Assembly: GCA_026388335.1 (NCBI GenBank)
Contig: JAPLJZ010000245.1
Span: 1-64,000, forward strand
Length of the DNA stretch: 64,000 nucleotides
Source of the DNA: Deltaproteobacteria bacterium
GTDB lineage: Bacteria > Desulfobacterota > Syntrophia > Syntrophales > UBA8958
Direction of reading: 5' to 3'
Part shown: piece after piece, positions 17,457 through 26,077 of the stretch
Layout of the letters: each line of letters starts with the position of its first letter
Position numbering within the stretch: the first letter of the stretch is position 1
The notes under the pieces: generated by a model
The model's input: only the letters and a program-made list of their open reading frames with translations
Told to the model about the DNA's origin: nothing
The model's database searches: none
Made by a program: the position numbers and the translations under genes

Positions 17457-18680
17457 CTAAACATTTTTTTGGGGACAGAGAGACATAATGAATTGGACAA
17501 TCCGTTCACATGCCCTGCCGTCTGTACGGGGATAGATAAGATCTCTCATCATCTCACGCCGGGATTTATAATCATCTCTGCCGAAGACAAATATTTCTCT
17601 TATATAATCGAGCAGTTCCGGCCAGCTTTCGGCTTTCGGCCCCGGCAGATGATCATAGTCAGCATAAAGAGGGTTGGCTCTGATGTAGCTATCGTGGTCA
17701 AATTTGGCAAAAATAATCGGCTTATTATAGATCAAATAATCGGCAAACAAGGCAGAGTAATCAGTGATCAGCATATCTGCCTTCCCGAGGAGGTAATTCA
17801 TCTCATCGCCGCTATCATGAAAGCACATCAACCTTTCAAATCCACTCAGATCTGGGATTTTTTGATACATTGCCGTAAACGGGTGAAAACTGAAAGCAAT
17901 CGCAGCATCGATCTCTTTCAGCAGGGTGTCAAGACCCACGGGATCGAATCCGAAATTGAAAATACTGAAGCCATGATCCTTTCTCCACGTCGGGAGAAAG
18001 AGGATCTTCTTCGTCCTGGACCCGTAAAATTTTGCGTATTCTGCTGCATGAAAAAGGATGGGGTCGGAATCGGGTGCAAGCAGGAAATCCGTCTTAGGCG
18101 TGCCCAATGGCAATACCCGGTTGCTGGAGATGTTATAATGGTGCACGGTTGCTGGAGCCGTAAACTCGGATGCCGTAATAGCATAATCTGGTTTTATGAA
18201 ATAGCGCAAGGGCTCGCGCATATGAAAATAGATTTTCCTCAAGAAAGTGACTGTACCAGCGAAGCTCATATCCTTTATCGGATAAATGGAGTGGGACAGA
18301 TTGATCATGATACCCCCTCTGGACACGAACTCGTTGATATCTCCTATCCCATGTGTCACTATAAAATATTTACCCCTCAATGTCTTCCATATCCCACCTA
18401 AGCTATAGACGTAATATGCCGGAAATCCTCCTTTAATAAGCTGATCGGCCAATTTCCGGTTCTTGGTTATCCAAACCGCACTGATATCAGGACAGTGATT
18501 CCTGACAAACAGAAACAGTTGTTTACTGTTACCACGGAAATGCTTTCCGTTCCAACCGCCGAAAAGCCAAAGTACTGGATCTCGCAAAAAAAATCCGGAA
18601 ATATAATAAATGATCAGCAAAGGAACTTGCATGATCATGACTATTAGAGAGAAAAAATGGAATTTAATTCTGGCTGACAC
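17457..18680 (-). CDS. CDP-glycerol glycerophosphotransferase family protein (TagB/TagF-like)
   Basis: A 407-residue protein with an N-terminal hydrophobic segment (~10-32) and a GT-B fold C-terminal domain. FIVTHGIGDINEF, INLSHSIYPIKDM, KKILFLPTWRKDHG and DMLITDYSALFADYLIYNKPIIFAKFD are the ordered motifs of TagB/TagF proteins, including the TDYS...KP donor-site signature. These enzymes transfer glycerol or ribitol phosphate, or related polyol phosphates, from a CDP donor to a lipid-linked acceptor. In a Gram-negative glycan locus the likely role is adding a polyol phosphate to the repeat unit. A 322-residue open frame opposite it on the plus strand is a codon-bias shadow. Confidence 0.87.
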   Translation of the reverse strand: MSARIKFHFFSLIVMIMQVPLLIIYYISGFFLRDPVLWLFGGWNGKHFRGNSKQLFLFVRNHCPDISAVWITKNRKLADQLIKGGFPAYYVYSLGGIWKTLRGKYFIVTHGIGDINEFVSRGGIMINLSHSIYPIKDMSFAGTVTFLRKIYFHMREPLRYFIKPDYAITASEFTAPATVHHYNISSNRVLPLGTPKTDFLLAPDSDPILFHAAEYAKFYGSRTKKILFLPTWRKDHGFSIFNFGFDPVGLDTLLKEIDAAIAFSFHPFTAMYQKIPDLSGFERLMCFHDSGDEMNYLLGKADMLITDYSALFADYLIYNKPIIFAKFDHDSYIRANPLYADYDHLPGPKAESWPELLDYIREIFVFGRDDYKSRREMMRDLIYPRTDGRACERIVQFIMSLCPQKNV

Positions 18681-18780
18681 TTGTCATATTATCCGTGAAA
18701 CTTTCGGTTTCATGCGGGAGACTACCATTGTGATCATTTGATATTAGTGTTGGGAAAAGGGGATTTCCCGAGATTACCTC

Positions 18781-19821
18781 TTATTTTATAAATGAATGAA
18801 CTGCCTTGGCATATTTCTCCCGATATGTTTCATATCCAAGACAATGTTTACAGCACTCAAATGGGGCTCCTCGTGTTCTCATGGTATTAACAAGGGAAAC
18901 AAACCGTTGAAATATATCCTTCATCGATGTACCAATTATATTCGCAAATACCGTCATATTTTTATAGTCAGTACAACAAGCTTTTATATCACCGTTCATC
19001 ATAAATACCGTGGTTTCTGAAAAACATACAGGAGAATCATTGGTTAGCTTCCGGTTATAAAAGTTTACCAAATCAACGAATCGCTTACCTCCAAAAATTA
19101 TTCTATCGTCTGAAGAATGGGCTAATATGAGTTGATTGATGTTTCTCCGACAAGCACTTTCCCCCTCGTAGAGTTCAATGCCTGTCTTTTGTGATATCAA
19201 TCTAATTAAGCTTCTAATGTTAGATCGCTGTTCTTTTAAGGATGCAATTTCTTTGTTGTATGAACGACCAATCACTTTATTGAGAATTATTGAAGCATTG
19301 TAAGAGACTTCAATAGAAATTAAAGTGTCTTTACAATGATTATAAAAATATCTAACGAGTTTGGAAACTCTTTCAATATAATTATCAAAAGATAAGCATT
19401 TTATGCGCAAAGTATCATGATACTGCTTTTCAGTAATAGTTTGTAGTCCTACGATTAAACACTTAGGATTATGAGTTGCGTAATATGATATATTATCTGG
19501 ATAGATTGAACCATTTGTTGCTATCATATAATCTACGTTTCTTTCTTTAAGCGCAGGCAAATAAAATGTGGCGAGCTCAGGAGTTAAAAAAAATTCGTTG
19601 AATTCTGTTAAATCTACATATTCAAGGCCTGAAAGATTAGGAAGATAATCAAGAATCTTTAAATAAAGATCATGGGGGAAATGGGCTTCGCGGATTCTTT
19701 TTGGAAAGGCATCAGGCAGAGAGTGGGGACAATAGCTACATCTCATATTGCATGTGTCTGTTAATGCAATAGCAACACAGCGAATATCATTAATTGTAAA
19801 TAGTTTTTTCGCTCTTTCCAT
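18781..19821 (-). CDS. Radical SAM protein, SPASM-like
   Basis: A 346-residue radical SAM enzyme. The [4Fe-4S] cluster cysteines are C24, C28 and C31 in CNMRCSYC. A C-terminal group of cysteines (CFSE..., ACCTDY, FECCKHCLGY) resembles a SPASM auxiliary-cluster region, preceded by NGDIKACC. Substrate unknown; SPASM proteins in glycan loci are usually assigned to modification of sugars or peptides without direct proof. The gene is clearly more AT-rich than its neighbours, and it is isolated by 100- and 161-base gaps, suggesting separate acquisition. The GGAAAAG eight bases before the ATG is a weak ribosome binding site. Confidence 0.86.
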   Translation of the reverse strand: MERAKKLFTINDIRCVAIALTDTCNMRCSYCPHSLPDAFPKRIREAHFPHDLYLKILDYLPNLSGLEYVDLTEFNEFFLTPELATFYLPALKERNVDYMIATNGSIYPDNISYYATHNPKCLIVGLQTITEKQYHDTLRIKCLSFDNYIERVSKLVRYFYNHCKDTLISIEVSYNASIILNKVIGRSYNKEIASLKEQRSNIRSLIRLISQKTGIELYEGESACRRNINQLILAHSSDDRIIFGGKRFVDLVNFYNRKLTNDSPVCFSETTVFMMNGDIKACCTDYKNMTVFANIIGTSMKDIFQRFVSLVNTMRTRGAPFECCKHCLGYETYREKYAKAVHSFIK

Positions 19822-19982
19822 GACTATGCTTTTCCCACTCCAACAGCATAAAGTACTCTGAAATATTGCATTTTACTTTCCAGAGATGTCACATAACTTC
19901 CAAAGATTGTTGATAGATATGCGGCAAATCTTAACTACACAATCCAAACGGTAAGAAGATGGTATCGCTACCGAAAAACCAT

Positions 19983-20840
19983 TTATGTGCGATAGAAAAA
20001 ATGATTATACGCATCTTGGAAATCCGAATTGTCAGCGTCCGGTCCATGACTTATTTTTTCCAATTTCAACCCTGTCGATTCGATACGGCCTATTACTTCC
20101 TTATAGGTCTCCTTTGATGTTTCGAGTTCCACAACAATAGATTTGACTTCTTTGTTTTGAAAGGTTTGCATAGCGCCATCAATAATCTGTTCTTCGATGC
20201 CATCAACATCAATTTTGATATAATTGGGAATCACCAGTTTAAATTCTGAACATATCGAATCCACTGTTAATCCAAATGAACCCTGTGTAAAGTTTACATG
20301 TTTGGAATGATTTCCGAATTTAATAACATCCACCGCCTTTCCACCAAAAGTCTTAACGGCACTTCCAAAGGATGTATCCTCCATATTCAATAATCCAAAG
20401 CCATTCTCATTATTCAACCCAATGCAATACGCTGAAATCGACTTATGGAGTTTATTGATTTCAATATTCTTGTTTAAGATACAATAGTTCGATGCATCCG
20501 GTTCAAAGGCATATACTTTATTCTGATGTCGGACGGCCGAGTAGATGGAGAAAACACCGATATTGGCGCCAATATCCATAAAAACGGCATCATTCTGAAA
20601 AGAATCGATCCATTTTATGGTATCTGGATCCTTTGTCAACATTGTTTCTGCTCGCCACAACGGAACATTTCCGGGACAGTAATAAAGAACCTCCTTACTG
20701 GCAACGTTCATTTTTTTAATTGGGGTCAGAGTTTCATAAATGTGAGCTAAAGCATAATGCCTGTTGCGTTCCCCAATTATTGACAGTGATCTGTCAAAAC
20801 ATTTTAAGAGGAACGTCATAAAATTCTTTTTTATAGACAT
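19983..20840 (-). CDS. FkbM-family methyltransferase
   Basis: A 285-residue SAM methyltransferase. I use the ATG at 20840, which overlaps the stop of the radical SAM gene (TAATG) and has a GGGAG ribosome binding site, over the frame's first ATG at 20855. FMDIGANIGVFSIYSAV is motif I, VYAFEPDASNY the second strand, and YIKIDVDGIEEQIIDGA the family-defining K-I-D-V-x-G motif. FkbM proteins O-methylate hydroxyls on sugars, antibiotics or lipids. A second, only distantly similar FkbM gene lies at 22872-23858, so two positions may be methylated. Confidence 0.88.
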   Translation of the reverse strand: MSIKKNFMTFLLKCFDRSLSIIGERNRHYALAHIYETLTPIKKMNVASKEVLYYCPGNVPLWRAETMLTKDPDTIKWIDSFQNDAVFMDIGANIGVFSIYSAVRHQNKVYAFEPDASNYCILNKNIEINKLHKSISAYCIGLNNENGFGLLNMEDTSFGSAVKTFGGKAVDVIKFGNHSKHVNFTQGSFGLTVDSICSEFKLVIPNYIKIDVDGIEEQIIDGAMQTFQNKEVKSIVVELETSKETYKEVIGRIESTGLKLEKISHGPDADNSDFQDAYNHFFYRT

Positions 20841-21973
20841 TATTTGTCTCCCCATAAAGAGTTTTTTTTCATTGATCCTGGCGTCAGCTCTTTTGCTGAG
20901 CAGATGACCCCGTGTCCATCAGCACATAACGCACATTCGCGTGGAAGACTGCGCTGTCTCAACTTATTTCTAAATTCCACATAGTCCCGGCTATTCCAGA
21001 CTTTCAAGGGATCATCCTTCAGGACATTCCCGAATATAAGCTTCCGGGTTCGTCCCACTTTACCGAAGAGTTCCAAAGGGGTCTCATGGGCGAGAAATAT
21101 GCAGGGAGCGACATTTCCTTTTTCATCGATGCACAGGAGGGAAGATAGATCACAACCTCTGGGTTTAGCAGCCAATGAAGGAAACCGGACAATGACCCCA
21201 TGCTTTTCAGCTTGTGCATAAGTATTTTTAAAGATATCGGAAACATCGTTATTTCCTTGCGGGGTGTATAGATACAAGTGTGAATGGTCGGGAAGAAAGC
21301 TTAGAAAACCATTCACAAGCACTTCATTAATCCCCAGATCGGCACAGAGGGTAATATAATCCGGGAGTTCATGAATGTTATTCCTGGTGGCAACAAAGAC
21401 GGTAGCAATGTTGATTCTTTCAGGGGCCATTTTCTTCAGCAATCTGATATTTGAAATAACCCTGTCAAAGCTTACACCCGTTTTAAAGGCTTCGACCGTT
21501 TCCTTTTGACAACCGTCAAGGGAAATGGAGATCGATGGAACATTTCTCTGGAAGAGTTCCCGCAGATTATCCTTATTGAAGAGCATGGCATTGGTCAAAA
21601 TGGGAAACAGCATGTTTCGGTTTTTTGTGGACACATAAGCCATCATTCTAAAGATATCTTTATGAAAGAGAGGTTCAATGGAAGAAAACTGAAAGACATT
21701 TGCATGTTTGATAAATGGAGTTATCCTGTCCACCATTTCACAGAACAACTCGAATTTCATAAAAGCAGGTTTTACGTCCTTTATGAGAGAACCATGATAG
21801 GTTACACGGCAATGCCTGCATTTCAGGTTGCAGATTGTCATTATTTCAATATTTATCGCTTGTGGGTATTTCCCCGGGAAAAACTTCCGGTAGAGTATCT
21901 GCCCCGCCTTAAGCAGTCCATACTGGCGGACTTTCAGAATAGCATGCCTATACTTCATAAATAATACTGCCAT
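20840..21973 (-). CDS. Radical SAM/SPASM-domain protein
   Basis: A 377-residue radical SAM enzyme whose cluster is held by C48, C52 and C55 in CNLKCRHC. The segment DLSSLLCIDEKGNVAPCIFLAHE followed by PRECALCADGHGVIC fits an auxiliary-cluster SPASM-like tail. The N-terminal ~40 residues are hydrophobic and basic and precede the barrel, as in a sub-group associated with glycan loci. The start may be ATG 21973 or ATG 21958. Its stop overlaps the FkbM methyltransferase start, so the two are translationally coupled and may act on the same intermediate; the reaction is not known. Confidence 0.86.
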   Translation of the reverse strand: MAVLFMKYRHAILKVRQYGLLKAGQILYRKFFPGKYPQAINIEIMTICNLKCRHCRVTYHGSLIKDVKPAFMKFELFCEMVDRITPFIKHANVFQFSSIEPLFHKDIFRMMAYVSTKNRNMLFPILTNAMLFNKDNLRELFQRNVPSISISLDGCQKETVEAFKTGVSFDRVISNIRLLKKMAPERINIATVFVATRNNIHELPDYITLCADLGINEVLVNGFLSFLPDHSHLYLYTPQGNNDVSDIFKNTYAQAEKHGVIVRFPSLAAKPRGCDLSSLLCIDEKGNVAPCIFLAHETPLELFGKVGRTRKLIFGNVLKDDPLKVWNSRDYVEFRNKLRQRSLPRECALCADGHGVICSAKELTPGSMKKNSLWGDK

Positions 21974-22003
21974 ACTTCTGCCCCAAATTCGTTTACAGGC
22001 ATA

Positions 22004-22774
22004 CTATTTTCTGTACAACTTCCATAAAGGATCATCCTGCATATGCGCTTCAACCTTCTCTGCATCCGATGGACAGTCAATCGAAAAGGATGCGACAGAG
22101 GGATAGGGGGCAATTCTCTGACGATAACCGTTATCGAGTATTCGGTTGCTGTCGCAGGATTCTACAACCTCGAGCGGAGATTCCGGAAGACCGGTAAAAA
22201 TTTTCAGGAAATACGACCGGAACGCAAAGATCCCACCGATCCGGCGAGCCCCCGTTGCAGGTGGAAACTGTTTGCAGTAAGGAATCGGTGCGCGCGATGT
22301 ATAAAGCACATCGCCTTTCCGGTCATGAATGATCTTTAGGATATTGGGATCATGATACTGTTCCTCATCCCCGATGGTGATGGCCAAAACGGTGCAGGGT
22401 ACGGCGGGATATTCCTGCAGGGGTTTTAAAACAGCGGCAATCATATCGGGATGCAGCATCGGTTCATCTCCCTGTACGCAAACGATAATATCGTTTGCAT
22501 CAAGATCGATTCCGCATTTTTCGGCGGCTTCAGCTACCCGGTCTAAAGCGCGTGTATGTTGATCTGATGTCATCATAGTCGGCCATGCACGTGCCTCTCC
22601 CAATTCGGCAATCTCACGATCACATGTTGCCAGAAACAGTCCATCCCATCCCGGGAAAAGTGCCGCTCGACGATACACATGCTCAACCATGGGCATGCCC
22701 CAGATCTTATGCAAGGGTTTACCCGGAAAGCGGCTTGCCGCCATGCGGGCGGGAATGATTCCTATGATCTTCAT
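22004..22774 (-). CDS. kdsB: 3-deoxy-manno-octulosonate cytidylyltransferase (CMP-Kdo synthetase)
   Basis: A 256-residue enzyme that couples Kdo, or a close analogue, to CTP to give CMP-Kdo for LPS core or capsule. IIPARMAASRFPGKPL (residues ~5-20) is the CTP-binding signature, VCVQGDEPML (~95-104) the metal and sugar site, and YTSRAPIPY the family-specific R-x-P-I-P. A strong ribosome binding site AAGGAGGT lies before the ATG in the 97-base gap. Kdo dedicated to the core is usually made by a housekeeping copy elsewhere, so this locus copy may serve a Kdo-containing glycan or a Kdo variant such as an amino-Kdo. Confidence 0.92.
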   Translation of the reverse strand: MKIIGIIPARMAASRFPGKPLHKIWGMPMVEHVYRRAALFPGWDGLFLATCDREIAELGEARAWPTMMTSDQHTRALDRVAEAAEKCGIDLDANDIIVCVQGDEPMLHPDMIAAVLKPLQEYPAVPCTVLAITIGDEEQYHDPNILKIIHDRKGDVLYTSRAPIPYCKQFPPATGARRIGGIFAFRSYFLKIFTGLPESPLEVVESCDSNRILDNGYRQRIAPYPSVASFSIDCPSDAEKVEAHMQDDPLWKLYRK

Positions 22775-22871
22775 TAGAATACTTACCTCCTTATTGTTCT
22801 CTAAACCACTGACGCCGACAAAATAATATGCCGGGTAAATTCACATCCCGTTCCTGCTTCTACAGATAATC

Positions 22872-23858
22872 TTAATAGGGATTCCCCAATTCGCCATCCT
22901 GCTGAAAATACTTGGTAAGCGACAGCCCGGAGCGTACGGCTATCGGCAGTTGAAACCATCTCTCGACAAGGAAAAGGAGGCGGTGAATACGCAGGAACCA
23001 GCGTCTGCGGGATGATTCCTTTTTGATAATGCCATCCAACCTTCGGGCTTCTTCGGCGCCAATCAGCCCAGCTTCTGACAGCACGTCAATAAACATGAGC
23101 GCCTCGGCAGGATAACCATAAAGACAAAGAAGGGCCAGATAGGAGATCCGGGAGTCGTGCTCTGCAAAAATAATATGATTCTCTTCAAGGAAAGGATCGA
23201 GGGCAAAAAGGGCGTCCCCGAAGATCAGCATCCCTTTGGTACCGTAATTTCGGAGATCATGCATCCGAAGCGGGCTCCAAAAGTTACGCCGTAGATCAAG
23301 CAGAAAAAAGCCCCGCGTGCGCATGTGCCCCATAATCTCATCGAAGAGGGGAATGTTCCTGCGAAAAGGGTAAAAATTTACCTCTATCTCCGCAAATAAC
23401 AGCGATCCCGTATAACCCTGCAGAACAGCCAATTCAAGGCCTTCCACATCGATTTTGAGATAATCAATGCGGTCGATTTTTTCCGATGAGCAGATACTGT
23501 CAAGACTGCGGGTCATAAAAGGGGCTTCACCTTCCTTTGAATACCTTTCAGCGTCGAAAAAATGGCTTACCTTTGTCAGATCGGTTTCAAAACAGGATGA
23601 GGTCCGCCGCTTCTTATGCAATTCCAGAACGACATTTTCATTTTCCCGGCCCACTGCCGCATTGATATGACGTTCACCATCTCTTGCCGAGGCATTCATG
23701 CGCACACATTCTTCAGGATCCGCTTCAATACTGATTACCCGTATCTGCGATCGGATGGCGTTCAGACGATGGGTTACGCCTCCCGCACTGCCCACATCAA
23801 CACAGACGGGTCGGGTATTATCCTCCTTGAGTAGTGTCAAGGCCGTTTCGGCATACAT
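22872..23858 (-). CDS. FkbM-family methyltransferase with extended C-terminus
   Basis: A 328-residue protein. CVDVGSAGGVTHRLNAI is motif I (with Ser in place of the usual Ala-Asn), VISIEADPEECVRMNASA the second strand, and DYLKIDVEGLELAVLQGY the FkbM signature. The C-terminal ~100 residues (from about 230), containing DPFLEENHIIFAEHDSRI and a basic helical tail, go beyond the typical FkbM domain and are not recognised. Probably an O-methyltransferase acting on a sugar. It stands between kdsB and a pair of Gfo/Idh/MocA dehydrogenases. Confidence 0.86.
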   Translation of the reverse strand: MYAETALTLLKEDNTRPVCVDVGSAGGVTHRLNAIRSQIRVISIEADPEECVRMNASARDGERHINAAVGRENENVVLELHKKRRTSSCFETDLTKVSHFFDAERYSKEGEAPFMTRSLDSICSSEKIDRIDYLKIDVEGLELAVLQGYTGSLLFAEIEVNFYPFRRNIPLFDEIMGHMRTRGFFLLDLRRNFWSPLRMHDLRNYGTKGMLIFGDALFALDPFLEENHIIFAEHDSRISYLALLCLYGYPAEALMFIDVLSEAGLIGAEEARRLDGIIKKESSRRRWFLRIHRLLFLVERWFQLPIAVRSGLSLTKYFQQDGELGNPY

Positions 23859-23861
23859 AGT

Positions 23862-24938
23862 CTATCCTCTCACTTGGGGATTGACCAGTGGATGCAAATC
23901 CTCTGGTATGGAATCATCAAGACCGTAACGTGTCCGCCATTCCTCATCGGCGCAATAAATCCGATAAACGAGCGACATGGTCCTCAGTGCTTCTGCCGAT
24001 GATCCGTTAATTATCGGCTTGTCGTTAAGAACGGCATCGGCAAATTCGAATATCTCATCGCGCCATGAATTATCTCTGTTATAGCGGATAGTAATTTCAC
24101 GAGGATCCCCACCGTCGTCTTCATGCGCATAAGCAACTAGAATCGTTTCCGCCCCATAGCTCTTCGAATTCGTGAGAATACCTGAAAGAATGATCATGCC
24201 TCGCTCCAGAGTGATTTCCAGTTGGAACCGATGCCGCCACTGTGTAGCGGAAGAGTGGAGAATAGCCACTACACCGTCGGCAGTCCGCATGAGAGCATAG
24301 GCATTATCTTCGACATCATGGTTCCAGTGAGCATTCGAGACAAAACTATGGATGTCGGCATATTCACCGCCAAAGAGTCGCATGAGATCGACCATATGAA
24401 TCCCCTGATCGATCAGTATGCCGCCACCTGCGAGGTCCCTTTTGGTGCGCCAGTCGGAATCGAAACTGATGATCTTGGATTTACCGTATACACCGCGGAG
24501 GTTAATAACTTGCCCGAGTTCCCTGCTTTTCACCAAATTCAGGGCATATTGGACCGAATCGTGGTAGCGGTGGTTGAATCCGTATTTCAATTTTAATCCG
24601 GGATGCTGTTGTTCGCAACGGATGACCCGGACAATGTCGCCGAGGTCACGGCCGGGAGGTTTCTCACAAAAGACGTGAAGTCCTTTTTCCAAACCGGCAA
24701 TGGTGACTTCGGGCGCAATATCGTTTGTCATACAGACAAAAATAAGATCGAGGTCTTCGTTGAGGAGTCCGTCGTAGTTTCGGTAATAGCGCACCCCGTC
24801 GGGAAAAGTGCCTGTTTCCGGCAGAACCCGGTCACAGACAGCGACAACTTCAAGGTTCGGGTGTTCGTCTATAGCTTCCCGTCTCCGCTTTCCGACAACG
24901 CCGTAACCGGAGATGCCAACCTTCAACGGATTATTCAT
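23862..24938 (-). CDS. Gfo/Idh/MocA-family oxidoreductase
   Basis: A 358-residue NAD(P)-dependent dehydrogenase. KVGISGYGVVGKRRREA (residues ~6-22) is the dinucleotide fold and CEKPPGRDL the E-K-P signature. GGGILIDQGIHMVDLMRLFGG carries the usual D/N-Q-G-x-H-x-x-D catalytic region. Members oxidise or reduce sugar or inositol hydroxyls and many act on NDP-sugar 3-positions. A second member follows immediately upstream; paired genes of this type often work with aminotransferases to make 3-amino sugars. It lies 3 bases before the FkbM gene. Confidence 0.9.
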   Translation of the reverse strand: MNNPLKVGISGYGVVGKRRREAIDEHPNLEVVAVCDRVLPETGTFPDGVRYYRNYDGLLNEDLDLIFVCMTNDIAPEVTIAGLEKGLHVFCEKPPGRDLGDIVRVIRCEQQHPGLKLKYGFNHRYHDSVQYALNLVKSRELGQVINLRGVYGKSKIISFDSDWRTKRDLAGGGILIDQGIHMVDLMRLFGGEYADIHSFVSNAHWNHDVEDNAYALMRTADGVVAILHSSATQWRHRFQLEITLERGMIILSGILTNSKSYGAETILVAYAHEDDGGDPREITIRYNRDNSWRDEIFEFADAVLNDKPIINGSSAEALRTMSLVYRIYCADEEWRTRYGLDDSIPEDLHPLVNPQVRG

Positions 24939-24949
24939 GTCGATCTCCT

Positions 24950-26041
24950 TTATTCCGGAGTCCGGTAGAGGTTTGCCAAGGTTTCATCGGGGCGCCCAAG
25001 GCGGGCCGACTCAATTGCGTTGTCAACCTCGATCCTGCTGCCGGTCTCGTCTGAGCAATAGAAAGCATGAAGAAATCTTATGGTGTTTAGGCAATCATTC
25101 CGCTCCACTGGATAAGGCATAGAATCTCTAAAAAATGCAGCGATATCCTTATACATTTCCTGATGACCATTTCCATAAACGCTCCCGGAAAAATCCTCGC
25201 TCCAGTCCCCGCATGCGGACTGATCAGGTGTGAAGATCTGCAATTCGTTAGCGGCAATTCCGCCGATCTGGGCCAAGCCCTTTTCGCATACCAAGGAAAC
25301 CGAAGCCTCGAAGTCGAGCGGTCGGGCCGCCGTCGTAACCTCGAGAACACCGATAGTCTGCCTGTCAAATTCCATCGTTGCTACAACACTGTCTTCCACC
25401 TCTATGTTGGCCCCCAGCGTTTTCATGGTTGCGTTTACACGCTTCACGTCTCCCACCAGATAGCGAAGGAGGTCGATATGGTGGATACCTTGGTTAGTCA
25501 ATGCCCCTCCATCCTGGGCGTAAGTTCCGCGCCACGGGGACAGTTCGTAGTACCGCTGTTGGCGGCACCATCTTACCCTGACGGAGGCAATCCTTATTTC
25601 TCCCAGTTCACCCTCCTGCAGAGCTTTCCGCACGCGCTGAACGGCCCGGTTGTATCGATTCTGAAAAACGGGGAATATGTTAAGCCTCAATTTCTCAGCC
25701 AGCCGATATGCTGAATCGGCCTGGGACGGCCTCATGAATGTTGGTTTCTCGACAATGATATTTTTCCCGTAACGTTCTAGAATTTCCGTTGCATGTTCGT
25801 AATGCATTCCAGAGGGTGTCACAATGGCAACAGCATTGATCTCTGGCAAGGCACGAAACATCTCACGGTAATTATCAAAGAAGGGGACATTGAATTCTTT
25901 ACTGTAAGCAGAGGCTTTGTCTTGAACCAGATCACAAACGGCCAAAAGCTCGACACCTTCTGTTGCCACGATGGACCGGCAATGGTGCCCGGCGATGCGA
26001 CCACAGCCGATCACGGCAACTTTAACAACATAAGTTTTCAT
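24950..26041 (-). CDS. Gfo/Idh/MocA-family oxidoreductase
   Basis: A 363-residue dehydrogenase with VAVIGCGRIAGHHCRSI as NAD-binding loop, VEKPTFMRP as the E-K-P motif, and GGALTNQGIHHIDLLRYLVG as the catalytic segment. WlbA-like 3-dehydrogenases of UDP-N-acetylglucosaminuronate share this arrangement, which makes amino-sugar biosynthesis a possibility. It is 11 bases before its paralogue; the two are too divergent for recent duplication. Confidence 0.9.
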   Translation of the reverse strand: MKTYVVKVAVIGCGRIAGHHCRSIVATEGVELLAVCDLVQDKASAYSKEFNVPFFDNYREMFRALPEINAVAIVTPSGMHYEHATEILERYGKNIIVEKPTFMRPSQADSAYRLAEKLRLNIFPVFQNRYNRAVQRVRKALQEGELGEIRIASVRVRWCRQQRYYELSPWRGTYAQDGGALTNQGIHHIDLLRYLVGDVKRVNATMKTLGANIEVEDSVVATMEFDRQTIGVLEVTTAARPLDFEASVSLVCEKGLAQIGGIAANELQIFTPDQSACGDWSEDFSGSVYGNGHQEMYKDIAAFFRDSMPYPVERNDCLNTIRFLHAFYCSDETGSRIEVDNAIESARLGRPDETLANLYRTPE

Positions 26042-26077
26042 ATATTCTCCTTTTTACAAGTGCCATAATTCTCTAAT

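Noticed and set aside
17433-18401. 322-codon open frame on the plus strand
   Set aside because: It lies opposite the TagB/TagF-like gene, whose motifs are clear; the plus-strand product has no recognisable motifs and no ribosome binding site.
18752-18769. GGGAAA-AGGGGA-TTTCCC hairpin as a terminator
   Set aside because: The stem is only 6 bases and no run of T follows on the minus strand, so it is not supported as a rho-independent terminator.
23862-26041. Recent tandem duplication of the two Gfo/Idh/MocA genes
   Set aside because: They share only family motifs; N-terminal and E-K-P segments differ too much for a recent copy.
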